A stretch of DNA of 64,000 nucleotides from Merluccius polli (taxonomy: Eukaryota > Chordata > Actinopteri > Gadiformes > Merlucciidae): assembly GCA_030340625.1 (NCBI GenBank), contig JAOPHQ010005693.1, forward strand, positions 186,001-250,000. The letters are read 5' to 3'. Below are positions 35,079 through 45,678 of the stretch, piece after piece. Position 1 is the first letter of the stretch. The number at the start of each line of letters is the position of its first letter. A model generated the notes under the pieces. The model made no database searches. It worked only from the letters and a program-made list of their open reading frames with translations, and was not told where the DNA came from. A program made the translations under genes and the position numbers.

Positions 35079-37000
35079 GGGGAAGCTTTCTAAACGTAGT
35101 CCCCCCCAAGTCCGGTCCAAGTTGACAGTTACTAATGTTTAGTTTAGCGCATTCATTTTTAGACCAGTGAAGTAAGGTGTCCATTAACAGAAATGAATGG
35201 ACGATGCGGAGGCGTGAACCGTCCGACGCAAAGCGGAGGACGGTTGCTTCCACCGTGCATGTTATCAAAAAATAATCAACACCTCTCCAGCCAATCAGAA
35301 TCAAGTATTCACCCGGGCCATGGTATAGGCATTAGAAATAGGTAATAAGGGCCTTATAAGTCTTTATAATATGCTTATTAAATAGGTAATAAGGCCCTTA
35401 ATAAGCGTTGGTTAATAGGTAATAAGTCCTTTTAATATGCTTATTAACATTATTATGTGTATTTATTGCGTTTACCATCCCCAGTTACTTTTCATAGCGG
35501 GCCACTTTTAAAATACACTGGGAAACTGGGGGCCACTCAACCTCCAGCCCCATCGTGCAACCAAACACTTATGGTGTGACAGGTTGAAATGTCTTCAGAT
35601 GAATAATTGATCGTAATAGGTACATTAATAGCCTACCAATATTGTTAACAAGTTACGTAAATATCAGTAAACAAGAAATATGGTCAATCAGTTATGGGAA
35701 TATTTATTAAATTGATGTTTGCTCTTTAGTCCTTCAGTTTGCACTGTTCCACTGGTACCGGTTGTATTTAGAGCCAATTCAATAATTTTGTTTAAATAAA
35801 AACAAAACTCAGTTGAATAATTTATTTACTTTTTTTTTATTACTTTATTTTCCTTTTGTTTGTTTTTAAAATTGTAAATCGGATGTGGTGTGAAAAAATC
35901 TGAGATTTTATTTTTAGGCTGTAACGGTTTGTCAAGTCTAGACTAATAAAGGATACAATAATTCACTGTTACGTTTTCTATTTCTTCTGCCATTTTAGGA
36001 GGGAAAAGTCAACACCATCTCTTCTTATGTTCTTTATTCACATCTCTTCATAGCCACATAGCCACGTAACTTACATGGCAGAAAAGGCGGCTCATAACAA
36101 CAACAAAAAAAAGCGTGCTCATAACTTTTCATTGGCTTAAGAGGCTCAGGTGACCTTCACTGAACATACAACTTCAAAATAAAAGCACAGAATAATAATA
36201 CATGAGAACACACAACCTAACATTCACAATAAATAAACCAACAGGGAGAACACTTCTCATATGCCTGAATGGATATCGACCACTCAACGAGTGAAGTGGA
36301 GAGACCACTGAGCGGGGGGCGGGTGCAGGGAAATGAGGGCATGTACTGAACATACCTGGGGGGACGTAATTACAACCAGTCCTCCCAGTAAATGGCGCGA
36401 AGCGCACCCGTAGAGCCAGGAGGAGGACACCGATGGGCAGGGAAACAGCAATCTAACCACGCTCTCCAAAGTATCGTACCCACATTGCCTCATCTCATCC
36501 ATTTTCCCCTTTAACAATAGGAAACAGCTGTTTTAACACCTTGAAACACCTACTCTAGAAAAGCATGTTGTTAATTGGTTTGTTTTGAGATACCTTGCAA
36601 GTATTATAACTTGCTGCAAACAGGTTGGTGACGTCGGTGACTTATCTGGTCTGTCTCGCTTTTCGGTTCACTGCAGCGGGCGTGTTTTTGCGTAATGTTA
36701 TTATGAGGCGCACCAGGGCCGTACTATAGGGAAATGCCGGGGGGATAAGAGGGAGCGTTTCTTCTTTGATTGATTGCTGAAATTATTAATTATGTTTGCA
36801 AGAATAAAACATTTATGTTAAATAATTGTTTTTTAATAAAATTACAAACATATTTTTTAATGTACATTTTTTTTCCTTCTGGCATTTCTCAAGAAATTAT
36901 CGTATCAACCCGTTACGGGCCGTTTAAGAGCTTTATTTGAAGCAAATTCTAAAAGCGGAAGTTCGATTTATGCAAGCGGCAATCTTGTGGTGCATGCATA
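35079..37000. other. Intergenic upstream of the Gypsy insertion
   Basis: No gene seen. At 35333-35460 is an AT-rich repeat (AATAGGTAATAAGGCCCTTA-type units) whose inverted homologue lies at about 46090-46260. Confidence 0.55.
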
Positions 37001-38420
37001 TGTGGCATAAAGTGGTTCGGGGGTAAGCGACAACGCCACCCTAGGAATTGCACCCAGGGAAATATAAATCAACGAACTGAAAACAAGAATCTAGCACACA
37101 CGTTCGTTGACTGACGGCACCAGAGACGAGGTTACGAAATAGGTTGTCTTTATTCACTACAATATGTACGTTCCACACATAAACATGACAATTACAATAA
37201 CACTGTACGTAGGGGATAGACAGGGTGATCAGGGCTGAGGCTTACCAGCAGGGGGGGGGAGCAAGATACCCGAGGACGGAGGGGAGAATCCATAAACACC
37301 AACCAGTCACTCGTGTTCGCACATACTCACGGCAAAAGCAAAACACAGGTTCAAAATGGCAACACAAAAAGAAAATCCAAAAGGGCATGCGTGAAAAAGA
37401 CACTCGGGGAGGGGGAAACAGGGGCACCACCACCTGGGAATCTAGTTGCCTCCCTGCCGTGGGCACTCAGCGCCTGGAAACAAAAGGAGTAGGAGAAAGA
37501 TGAAAGCATATACAAACGACCAAACAAAACAATAAACACAACTACGCAGAATGACCAAGGCTATGGTTGGGGTGGCTGAGCAGGTCCCCTAATGATCCGC
37601 CATTATAGAATGGCCTATCCCAAATGCTAGCCCCAAACTCACAAAAGGAAATAAGTAAGAAATGAAAATACAACACAAATGCACCAATCAGGCCCAAAAA
37701 GGATCTTGTACCTGCGTGGTAGCCCACTGGCTATCCGCAGCTATAAAAAGGGCCTCCTGCCAGTGGCTTAACAGAAGCAGGACTCAAACGGTTTGTTTGG
37801 GATAAACGGGATCCCCCAAATTAAACCAAACACTTCCCCAGGACACACACACACACGCACACACACACACACACGCAGACACTCTTCACACACACACACA
37901 CACACACACACACTAATTTCGACACGGACAGGTGGAAACACAAGGACAAGACAGCAGATAACCGGATGAGGTTAAAAAGGAGTGGTCGTTAGCGTCCTCG
38001 CCGCTGTCTTCAAGGCTAGCCCAGGACAGCTAAGGCAGCCTTGCCGGTAAGCGACGGGTGGCAAAAACAGCAGTCGGCAAAGACACAATCGGCAGTACCA
38101 GGAAGTTGGCAACTCCCTACTTAAGCCAGCGATCTCACGGCGCACCGCTGGATGTTAACGTTCGGTAGGGAATCGAGAATGTTACGCAATCCACAATCCC
38201 GCATGCACCACCAACCAAGGCAGGGCACCAGCAGGCAACAGGCAGAGGCGCGGTAGCCAGTTAACTGGAGGGGCGCAGCATGAAGTAACGAGGAGGCAAA
38301 TTGTGGCGCCTCCCGACCCATAAGCTACCTCCGAATAAATAAGGTAGAGACGCAAGCCATTGGCTGTGATGGCCCTGATCATTACGAAGGGCTCCGCCCC
38401 CCCCCCTGCGTCTCACCACA
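37001..38420 (-). repeat. 3' LTR of the Gypsy element (left)
   Basis: On the minus strand it begins TGTGGTGAGACGC and ends GCCACA; read on the plus strand it is TGTGGCATAAAG through TCTCACCACA, so both strands begin TG and end CA. It contains a (CA)n tract (about 37845-37915) and an AATAAA (minus strand) near 37147. About 1420 bp. The minus-strand sequence just inside it (38421-38440, AATGTGGGAGTAGAT) is the likely polypurine tract. Confidence 0.92.
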
Positions 38421-38477
38421 ATCTACTCCCACATTTTCAGTCGGCGTCCCGACGATAGACCGGTTGGCATCCCCATT

Positions 38478-40190
38478 TTAACCCTCGGTTTGAAGGGTAG
38501 CACCAACTGGACTCGACACAGGGTCACCGGGGCACACCCCCTTCTGGCCAGCTGTCTGAGGTAAATGGTGAATGTTAGAATGTTGGCCCGCCATAGCTCT
38601 ACCTGTCCGGCGTAGAGCCACTCCGCCAACACTCGGCTCCGGGACCACTGGCGATAGCACTGGCACACCGACCTCTACCGGATCCAGATTTTCTACCGCC
38701 CGGACTACGGATGTATTGCCAGTATGAACCACTCTGCTAGTACTAGGTAAAATATCTAGACTAGGGGAGGGGCTGACTGGGATACTGGTGTTTACCGTAG
38801 TAGACCTTGGTCCAGCCGATGGTGTTGGGGGGTCAGCAGGCACCACCTGTGGGCCCGGACAGGCAAGGGCAACAACAGGCGTCGCTACTGGATGTAGCAG
38901 TGACTCCGGAGACAAGAACGCCAGATCAACATCCATGTCGTCCTCCATCACGACAACAGTCTCAACGACTGGCGGACTTATGCAAAGCGGGCCTATCGGT
39001 ACATCCCTCACTACCCGGGCTTTAAGAAGACCCCGGTGTACCTGTCGGACTTTGCTCCGATCAGTCACTGGAGCAATAGTGTACACGGCCCCGTTGCCTG
39101 GGGGGGCTTTGATAACCTCATATACCACTGGGCTCCACAGGTCCTGGATTTTGTGGCAGCCCCTCGTACTGAGGTTACGGATGTAGACCAACTCACCCTC
39201 CCCCAGTGGTAGATCTTTAACCTGGCAGTCATAGGCCTCTTTCCGTTTACCGGCTGCCGCTCGAATCCGGCCTTCAGCCCCCTGAAAGGCGACTTGCAGC
39301 CTGGCTTGGTGTTCGTCAATCCAATCATGCACCATCCATGCTACAGGGTCAGGTACTGTTCCCAGCAAAAAGTCAAGCGGCAGGTGTGGCTCCTGGCCGA
39401 ACAACAGAAAGTATGGGGACTCACCGGTAGCTGAATGCGGGGTGGTATTATAACAGAAAAGCAGCTGTGGGAGGCACGCAACCCAATCTCTTTTTCGAGA
39501 TGCTGGCAGAGTGCGGAGAAGGTTATGTAGGGTGCGGTTAAACCGCTCACATTGGCCATTACCGGCAGGATGGTAGGGCGTGGTTCGTGATTTCTCAACA
39601 CCATAGAGCTGGCAAAGTTGTTGGATGAGAGTTGCCTCAAAACAACGACCTTGGTCGGAATGGATGCAAGCCGGGACACCGAACTTGTAAAACCACTCAT
39701 GGACAAGCACTCTTGCCACGGTGGGGGCACGCTGGTCCTGGGTTGGGATGGCTAGGGAATATTTGCTGAACACGTCAGTCATGACTAGAACATTTTCCAC
39801 ACCCGACCGAGGCGGTTCCAGTGACGTGAAATCCACAGCTAGTACCTCATTTGGCCGTGAGGCCAACAGATGCCCCATGAAGCTACGTGCTGGGGGTTTA
39901 GTGTCTTTTGCAGTTTGACATCGCTCGCACTCAAGGCACCAACGAGCCACATCGGAGGACATGCCAGGCCAATAGCACCGTTTATGGGCCAAGTCCAAGG
40001 TGCGCTCCACCCCCTGGTGGCCATGCTCCTGATGCAGCTGAGTCAAAACATCAGACTTCAAACTAGCAGGAAGTAATAGTTGGAAATATTCCTCTGCTCC
40101 GTCTGAACGAAACACCCTACGGTACATAGTACCTTCCCTTTCCACTAGTCGGTCCCACTGGCGTAAGAGAACCAATGCCGACTTGGACAT
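38478..40190 (-). CDS. Gypsy pol, integrase part
   Basis: Integrase inserts the cDNA into host DNA. The zinc-binding HHCC motif is HQEHGHQG with CYWPGM and CLECERC. The catalytic core shows AVDFTSLEPP, HSDQGRCFE and NGQCERFNRTL, that is D, D and E. A C-terminal module of GPF/Y type follows (LVYIRNLSTRG to VHRGLLKAR), then a proline-rich tail to the stop at 38478. It is in the same frame as the upstream protease-RT-RNase H part and is separated from it only by a TGA at 40197-40199. No internal stop. Confidence 0.9.
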   Translation of the reverse strand: MSKSALVLLRQWDRLVEREGTMYRRVFRSDGAEEYFQLLLPASLKSDVLTQLHQEHGHQGVERTLDLAHKRCYWPGMSSDVARWCLECERCQTAKDTKPPARSFMGHLLASRPNEVLAVDFTSLEPPRSGVENVLVMTDVFSKYSLAIPTQDQRAPTVARVLVHEWFYKFGVPACIHSDQGRCFEATLIQQLCQLYGVEKSRTTPYHPAGNGQCERFNRTLHNLLRTLPASRKRDWVACLPQLLFCYNTTPHSATGESPYFLLFGQEPHLPLDFLLGTVPDPVAWMVHDWIDEHQARLQVAFQGAEGRIRAAAGKRKEAYDCQVKDLPLGEGELVYIRNLSTRGCHKIQDLWSPVVYEVIKAPPGNGAVYTIAPVTDRSKVRQVHRGLLKARVVRDVPIGPLCISPPVVETVVVMEDDMDVDLAFLSPESLLHPVATPVVALACPGPQVVPADPPTPSAGPRSTTVNTSIPVSPSPSLDILPSTSRVVHTGNTSVVRAVENLDPVEVGVPVLSPVVPEPSVGGVALRRTGRAMAGQHSNIHHLPQTAGQKGVCPGDPVSSPVGATLQTEG

Positions 40191-40196
40191 TCGCTG

Positions 40197-42766
40197 TCAC
40201 TCAGCAGGCCCAGGTTTAACACCTTGCCTCCAGTGTGGCACAACCTCCTGGAAAACGGGATCTTGTTCCTGACTAGAGCGCAACTGGGAGATGTTGTTCT
40301 CAGGTAACGCCATAACCACCGCTTGAACCACCTGCGTTACTGGCCGTGCCTGCTCAACTTGCTGTAAGGAAGTTGGAAGGGTCGTGCCCAGGGTCAAATC
40401 CGCCAACACAGGATGGTCCGAGGGGTTCTGCCTCGATAGAGCGTCCGCATTGCGGTTCTGTCTGCCGGAGCGATATTTGATCTCATAGTTGAATGGGGCC
40501 ATCTGAGCAACCCAGCGCTGCTCTAATGCTCCTAGTTTTGCAGTGGACAGGTGACTTAAGGGATTGTTGTCCGTAAAGATGATACAGCGTTGCCCCAACA
40601 GATACTCCCTAAACTTCTCGGTGAGGGCCCACTTGAGCGCAACGAACTCCAACTTCATGGAACTGTAGTTGGACATGTTGCGCTCAGTGGGCCTAAGACT
40701 ACGGCTGGCATAAGCTATAGGGCGCACCTTCCCTCCCTGTTCCTGAGATAGAACGGCCCCTAATCCGTTGTAACTCGCGTCCACTTCTAGGATGAAGGGC
40801 AAGCTGAAATCAGCATAGGCAAGGACAGGAGCCGTGGTCAGCCTTCTCTTTAAGGCATCAAAGCTTTGCTGGCACTCATCAGACCAAAGGGAAAGCAAAC
40901 TTTGGCCTGGACCTCGCTTTGATTTAGCGCCACCCAACGACGCCACTAGTTTATGGAGGGGGGCCGCCACCTTGGCAAATCCCTCCACAAACCGGCGGTA
41001 GTAGCTGGCGAACCCCAGGAAAGAACGCACCTCCGAGACGGTGCTGGGGCAACGCCAACTAGCCACTGCCTCAATCTTTTTGGGGTCTGTCACCACCCCC
41101 TGACTCGAAATGACGTGACCGAGGTAGCCAACCTCCTGTTTGAAAAATGCACATTTGCTCAACTTGGCCTTAAGGCCCTCATGCTGTAAACGCCCCAAAA
41201 CAAGTTCTAACCGTTCCAGGTGTTGGGAGACGGAGGAAGAGAAGACCACAATGTCATCCAAGTACAGCAACAAGGTTTGACATTGCTGGTCCCCAAAAAT
41301 CCTCTCCATCAACCGTTGAAAGGTTGCTGGTGCGTTACAAAGGCCGAATGGCATTCTCTGCCATTCGAAAAGGCCGAAAGGTGTACAGAAGGCCGTCTTG
41401 GCACGATCACCCACTGCAACAGGGACCTGGTGATACCCGCTGGCTAGGTCCATAGTGGAGAACCAGCGGGCTCCTGTTAGTGCATCGAGGGACTCCTCGA
41501 TGCGAGGAAGAGGAAAAGCGTCTTTGCGCGTCTTCGCATTTAGTTGGCGGTAGTCAACGCACATGCGGAGACTACCATCCTTCTTTCGGGCCAACACTAT
41601 AGGGGATGCATATGGGCTACAACTGTCAGTAATAACCTGTGCCTCCATCAATTGATTGATATGAGCCTTAGCCATCTCATATTCCGATGGTGGGATACGC
41701 CTGTATCGTTGTCGAACTGGCGCATCATCGACTAGTGGAATCTGATGAGAGAGAAGGTTAGTACAGCCCAAGTCCCCATCATGGGAGGCAAAGATTCTGC
41801 TGAACCGCTGTAGCAAGTTCCGGACCTGTTCCTGGTCTGAAGCTGCCAAGACAGAGAGGTCAATTTCCTCAATCTGGGATGGTACTGATGGTGTAACCAT
41901 CTGGGAGGTAACAGTGGCCGTCACAGTGTTGACCTCGGTGACACTTGCGGGCAAACTCACCACTTGCACACAACACAAACTACCCAAATTGGTGCGAGGA
42001 TACAGTAACACATCTTCCGTGCCCACATTCACTATCGGTATGTAGCTAGTACTACGGTTCACCCGGATCAGAGATGGCGAGGCCAACAAGCCCACAGGAA
42101 GTCCTCTGTCCATGGGCTCAAACAATACTGAGGTGTCGGAAAACTGTGCTGAACATGTAGCAGCTACCATAACCATAGTACCACCCGGGATACGATGGGC
42201 TCGGCCTCCACGGACTTTGACCCTCCCTGGCCTTATGGGGTGAGTTTCTGCAAAATGACACCGCTGTAGGGCCTCAACAACAGCACTATGAGCCTGAGAG
42301 ACAGAGGGCAGTTGGAAGAGGGCAGGACCATGTTGCCCAAAAAGCTCATAGTAGCATTTGTTCAAAATGTTCATGCCAAGCACACCAGGTGCCTGGAGGC
42401 CAACCCCCCCAGGTGGGTCTCTCACAACCAGAACACCACACTGCACTATAGACTTTCCACAAAGCTCAACATCCAGTTCTAAATAGCCAACATAGGGTAT
42501 GGTCAGCCCATTGGCTGCCCGGAGTTGTAGCCATTGACAAGAGCGCAGACGGTCAGAGCCCCAGGGCTCAAAATGGTTCAAAAAGAAGGTCTCGGTGACG
42601 GTAGACACCATTGATCCGGTGTCTATTAGGCATGGTACAGGGACCCCACCCATGAGTACCTCTAAATGGGGACATGACGAGATTAGGCTAGATCCGACGG
42701 ACACGTTACTCGAGCCAGGCAACCTCCCACCAGAACTTTGACTCCGCAGTTCGGTGGGTGCTAGTT
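40197..42766 (-). CDS. Gypsy pol, protease, reverse transcriptase and RNase H
   Basis: The reading frame is entered from gag by a -1 shift at 42764-42770. The aspartic protease shows LIDTGSMVST. The reverse transcriptase has the entry region VRQRYRRIPPSEYEMAK, CVDYRQLNAKT, MDLASGYHQVPV, the catalytic LYLDDIVVFS and a LGHVIS block. RNase H has LEVDASYNGLGAVLSQ, MSNYSSMKLEFVALKWALT and the acidic FTDNNPL. The open frame ends at a TGA (40197-40199), after which the same frame runs on as integrase. Confidence 0.92.
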
Positions 42767-42770
42767 TCCC
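42726..42770 (-). promoter_or_regulatory. Probable -1 ribosomal frameshift signal, gag to pol
   Basis: Slippery heptamer GGGAAAC (minus strand, 42770-42764) in the phase G GGA AAC, directly before the gag stop TAG (42763-42761). After a 5-base spacer a stem-loop forms: CCCACCGAACT pairs with AGTTC, one unpaired T, GGTGGG; loop of 10 bases; 11 base pairs (42758-42726). Slipping back one base moves gag into the pol frame with no stop until 40199. Confidence 0.85.
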
Positions 42771-43561
42771 GCTGACGGACGAGGGAAAAACTGTCCATCG
42801 TTCCTAGGGTGGCCTGCCGAGAAGGTCTGGGCACGAGGGGGAACCCTTGGCCCGTCACAATCTTGGGCAAAATGGCCAGGCTGTTGGCACCGCCTGCATA
42901 TAATGGGGTTACCACGAGGCCTTTGATAAGGGCGCTGTAACGAGGCAACACTCTGGGACAGTTTATTAAGCTGCTCTTGTTGACGTCTCAACATGTCCTT
43001 TAGCTCCGATAGTTCAGACCCCTCTGTAGAGCCGCTAGAAACGGCCTTATGACCTCCATGCACTGCATACTGGACACCAAATATGGATGGAACAGATTGG
43101 CTGCGACCCCTCGCGCCACCCGGCATGCCCTCGTACTCCCACCTGATAGCCTCTGCTCTGAGCTCTAGCATGGTGATTGTTGGCCGGCATCTTATAAGCT
43201 GCTTAAGTTCCCTCCGCAAAGCACCGTCGATAACATGCTCAGAGAATTGATCGCGCAACAAAACTTCAGCATTCACCAAACCATCGGGTGCACGATGCTT
43301 AACCCTGTCCATAAGACTCATCAAAGCCAAAGAGAACTCTAACAAGGTTTCACCATCCTGCTGCTTTCTCGAAAAGAAAGCCTCTTGCAGGGCTACATAC
43401 GACTGAGAGCACCCGTACAATTCCCGGAGAATACTTTTGATCTTTTTGGGATCATTTCTATCGGTGCTCGGGCGATATTTTATCTCCTCTCTGGCCTCCC
43501 CTTCTAAATGGTCAAACAAAAAGAAAGCTTGATCATTTACAGAAAGGTGACGTGCCAGCAT
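42761..43561 (-). CDS. Gypsy gag, main part (capsid-like and zinc knuckle)
   Basis: Structural protein of the particle. It begins just after the in-frame TGA with MLARHLSVNDQAFFLFDHLE, continues through the capsid-like region (EEIKYRPSTDRNDPKKI, ELYGCSQSYVALQEAFFSR) and ends with a single CCHC zinc knuckle, CRRCQQPGHFAQDC, that binds RNA. The stop TAG overlaps the frameshift signal. It could be made by reinitiation at the ATG adjoining the TGA, by readthrough, or not at all. Confidence 0.88.
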   Translation of the reverse strand: MLARHLSVNDQAFFLFDHLEGEAREEIKYRPSTDRNDPKKIKSILRELYGCSQSYVALQEAFFSRKQQDGETLLEFSLALMSLMDRVKHRAPDGLVNAEVLLRDQFSEHVIDGALRRELKQLIRCRPTITMLELRAEAIRWEYEGMPGGARGRSQSVPSIFGVQYAVHGGHKAVSSGSTEGSELSELKDMLRRQQEQLNKLSQSVASLQRPYQRPRGNPIICRRCQQPGHFAQDCDGPRVPPRAQTFSAGHPRNDGQFFPRPSAGN

Positions 43562-43846
43562 TCATGCCTCTACCTCTTCAATCCATTCATTTACCTTAAT
43601 CCCTGACTTGCCTTCAAACATGGGACACTTTCTATCACGGGATACGAACACCAACCCAGGCTCAGCACGTGAGGTATCGCCCGAAGGTGCTGGATTCGGT
43701 CTTTGCTTCAATTTCTCATTGTCTGCTTTAAGCTGTGCCACCAATTCCCTAAGCTCTTGTAGCTCTTCCATGTTCATAGCTAAACTATGACCTCCCTGTG
43801 CCAGCGGGGTTTTTCTTTTTTTCTGTAAAAGGAGCACAGCAGCCAA
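43562..43846 (-). CDS. Gypsy gag, N-terminal part, ends at in-frame TGA
   Basis: 94 codons from ATG at 43846, or fewer if the later MNMEELQEL methionine is used. It holds a coiled-coil-like LQELRELVAQLKADNEKLKQ segment and ends NEWIEEVEA before TGA. The frame continues without shift into the main gag part, so this stop splits one original gag ORF. Confidence 0.8.
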   Translation of the reverse strand: MAAVLLLQKKRKTPLAQGGHSLAMNMEELQELRELVAQLKADNEKLKQRPNPAPSGDTSRAEPGLVFVSRDRKCPMFEGKSGIKVNEWIEEVEA

Positions 43847-44017
43847 CTGCTACGACGGTCAAGACAACTGCTGTTTTTGCCAACTCACACGAACAGAGAG
43901 AGAAAGGTCAATCCAAATGCCTGAAGAAAAAAAAAAAAAACAGGCTTTTACACCAACAACCACAATAAAGACAACATATACATATCGGAACACACGCCTC
44001 TGGTGTTTAGAAAGTAC

Positions 44018-44038
44018 AATCCTGCCGACAACGCCAAA
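44018..44038 (-). other. Putative primer-binding site
   Basis: Two bases inside the 5' LTR edge the minus strand reads TGGCGTTGTCGGCAGGAT. It begins TGG, as needed to pair with a tRNA 3' CCA end. The priming tRNA was not identified. Confidence 0.6.
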
Positions 44039-44928
44039 TGTGGCATAAACTGGTTCGGGGGTAAGCGACAACGCCACCCTAGGAATTGCACCCAGGGAAA
44101 TATAAATCAACGAACTGAAAACAAGAATCTAGCACACACGTTCGTTGACTGACGGCACCAGAGACGAGGTTACGAAATAGGTTGTCTTTATTCACTACAA
44201 TATGTACGTTCCACACATAAACATGACAATTACAATAACACTGTACGTAGGGGATAGACAGGGTGATCAGGGCTGAGGCTTACCAGCAGGGGGGGGGAGC
44301 AAGATACCCGAGGACGGAGGGGAGAATCCATAAACACCAACCAGTCACTCGTGTTCGCACATACTCACGGCAAAAGCAAAACACAGGTTCAAAATGGCAA
44401 CACAAAAAGAAAATCCAAAAGGGCATGCGTGAAAAAGACACTCGGGGAGGGGGAAACAGGGGCACCACCACCTGGGAATCTAGTTGCCTCCCTGCCGTGG
44501 GCACTCAGCGCCTGGAAACAAAAGGAGTAGGAGAAAGATGAAAGCATATACAAACGACCAAACAAAACAATAAACACAACTACGCAGAATGACCAAGGCT
44601 ATGGTTGGGGTGGCTGAGCAGGTCCCCTAATGATCCGCCATTATAGAATGGCCTATCCCAAATGCTAGCCCCAAACTCACAAAAGGAAATAAGTAAGAAA
44701 TGAAAATACAACACAAATGCACCAATCAGGCCCAAAAAGGATCTTGTACCTGCGTGGTAGCCCACTGGCTATCCGCAGCTATAAAAAGGGCCTCCTGCCA
44801 GTGGCTTAACAGAAGCAGGACTCAAACGGTTTGTTTGGGATAAACGGGATCCCCCAAATTAAACCAAACACTTCCCCAGGACACACACACACACGCACAC
44901 ACACACACACACACACACGCAGACACTC

Positions 44929-44976
<48 letters not shown>

Positions 44977-45479
44977 TTTCGACACGGACAGGTGGAAACA
45001 CAAGGACAAGACAGCAGATAACCGGATGAGGTTAAAAAGGAGTGGTCGTTAGCGTCCTCGCCGCTGTCTTCAAGGCTAGCCCAGGACAGCTAAGGCAGCC
45101 TTGCCGGTAAGCGACGGGTGGCAAAAACAGCAGTCGGCAAAGACACAATCGGCAGTACCAGGAAGTTGGCAACTCCCTACTTAAGCCAGCGATCTCACGG
45201 CGCACCGCTGGATGTTAACGTTCGGTAGGGAATCGAGAATGTTACGCAATCCACAATCCCGCATGCACCACCAACCAAGGCAGGGCACCAGCAGGCAACA
45301 GGCAGAGGCGCGGTAGCCAGTTAACTGGAGGGGCGCAGCATGAAGTAACGAGGAGGCAAATTGTGGCGCCTCCCGACCCATAAGCTACCTCCGAATAAAT
45401 AAGGTAGAGACGCAAGCCATTGGCTGTGATGGCCCTGATCATTACGAAGGGCTCCGCCCCCCCCCTGCGTCTCACCACA
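44039..45479 (-). repeat. 5' LTR of the Gypsy element (right)
   Basis: Near-identical copy of 37001-38420. The differences seen are G/C at 37012 against its partner position, a longer (CA)n (about 44881-44973), and one C fewer in a poly-C run. It holds the promoter for the minus-strand element. Confidence 0.92.
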
Positions 45480-45483
45480 CATA

Positions 45484-45606
45484 CATCTGTAACTGCCTGG
45501 TCTCTGCAGGTGGATGATATTAGTGTTTCATAACGTTTTCAGAATATCATTTACAATAAACAATTTACCTTCAAAGGCCTGTTTGAGCCTATGTTGTATA
45601 TATACA

Positions 45607-45678
<72 letters not shown>

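Larger units (their letters stand above)
37001..45479 (-). mobile_element. Ty3/Gypsy LTR retrotransposon, near-complete, recent
   Basis: Minus-strand element of about 8.5 kb with LTRs 37001-38420 and 44039-45479, a 4-bp target duplication CATA (36997-37000 and 45480-45483), and the domain order gag, protease, reverse transcriptase, RNase H, integrase, which defines Ty3/Gypsy. The LTRs differ by about one substitution, the (CA)n length and one C, so insertion was recent. There is no chromodomain and no env ORF after integrase. Reading is interrupted by TGA codons at 43562-43564 and 40197-40199; gag and pol are linked by a -1 frameshift signal. Confidence 0.95.

Noticed and set aside
37225..37503. 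92-aa plus-strand ORF present in both LTRs (also 44263-44541)
   Set aside because: Antisense to the retrotransposon, low-complexity basic sequence, no known domain; conserved only because the LTRs are duplicates.
37740..37752. TATAAAAAGG in the LTR as promoter of the element
   Set aside because: It is on the plus strand, opposite to the direction of gag-pol, so it cannot be the sense promoter.
38788..39186. Plus-strand ORFs of 72-132 aa over the integrase tail
   Set aside because: Complement of the proline-rich end of pol; no domain.
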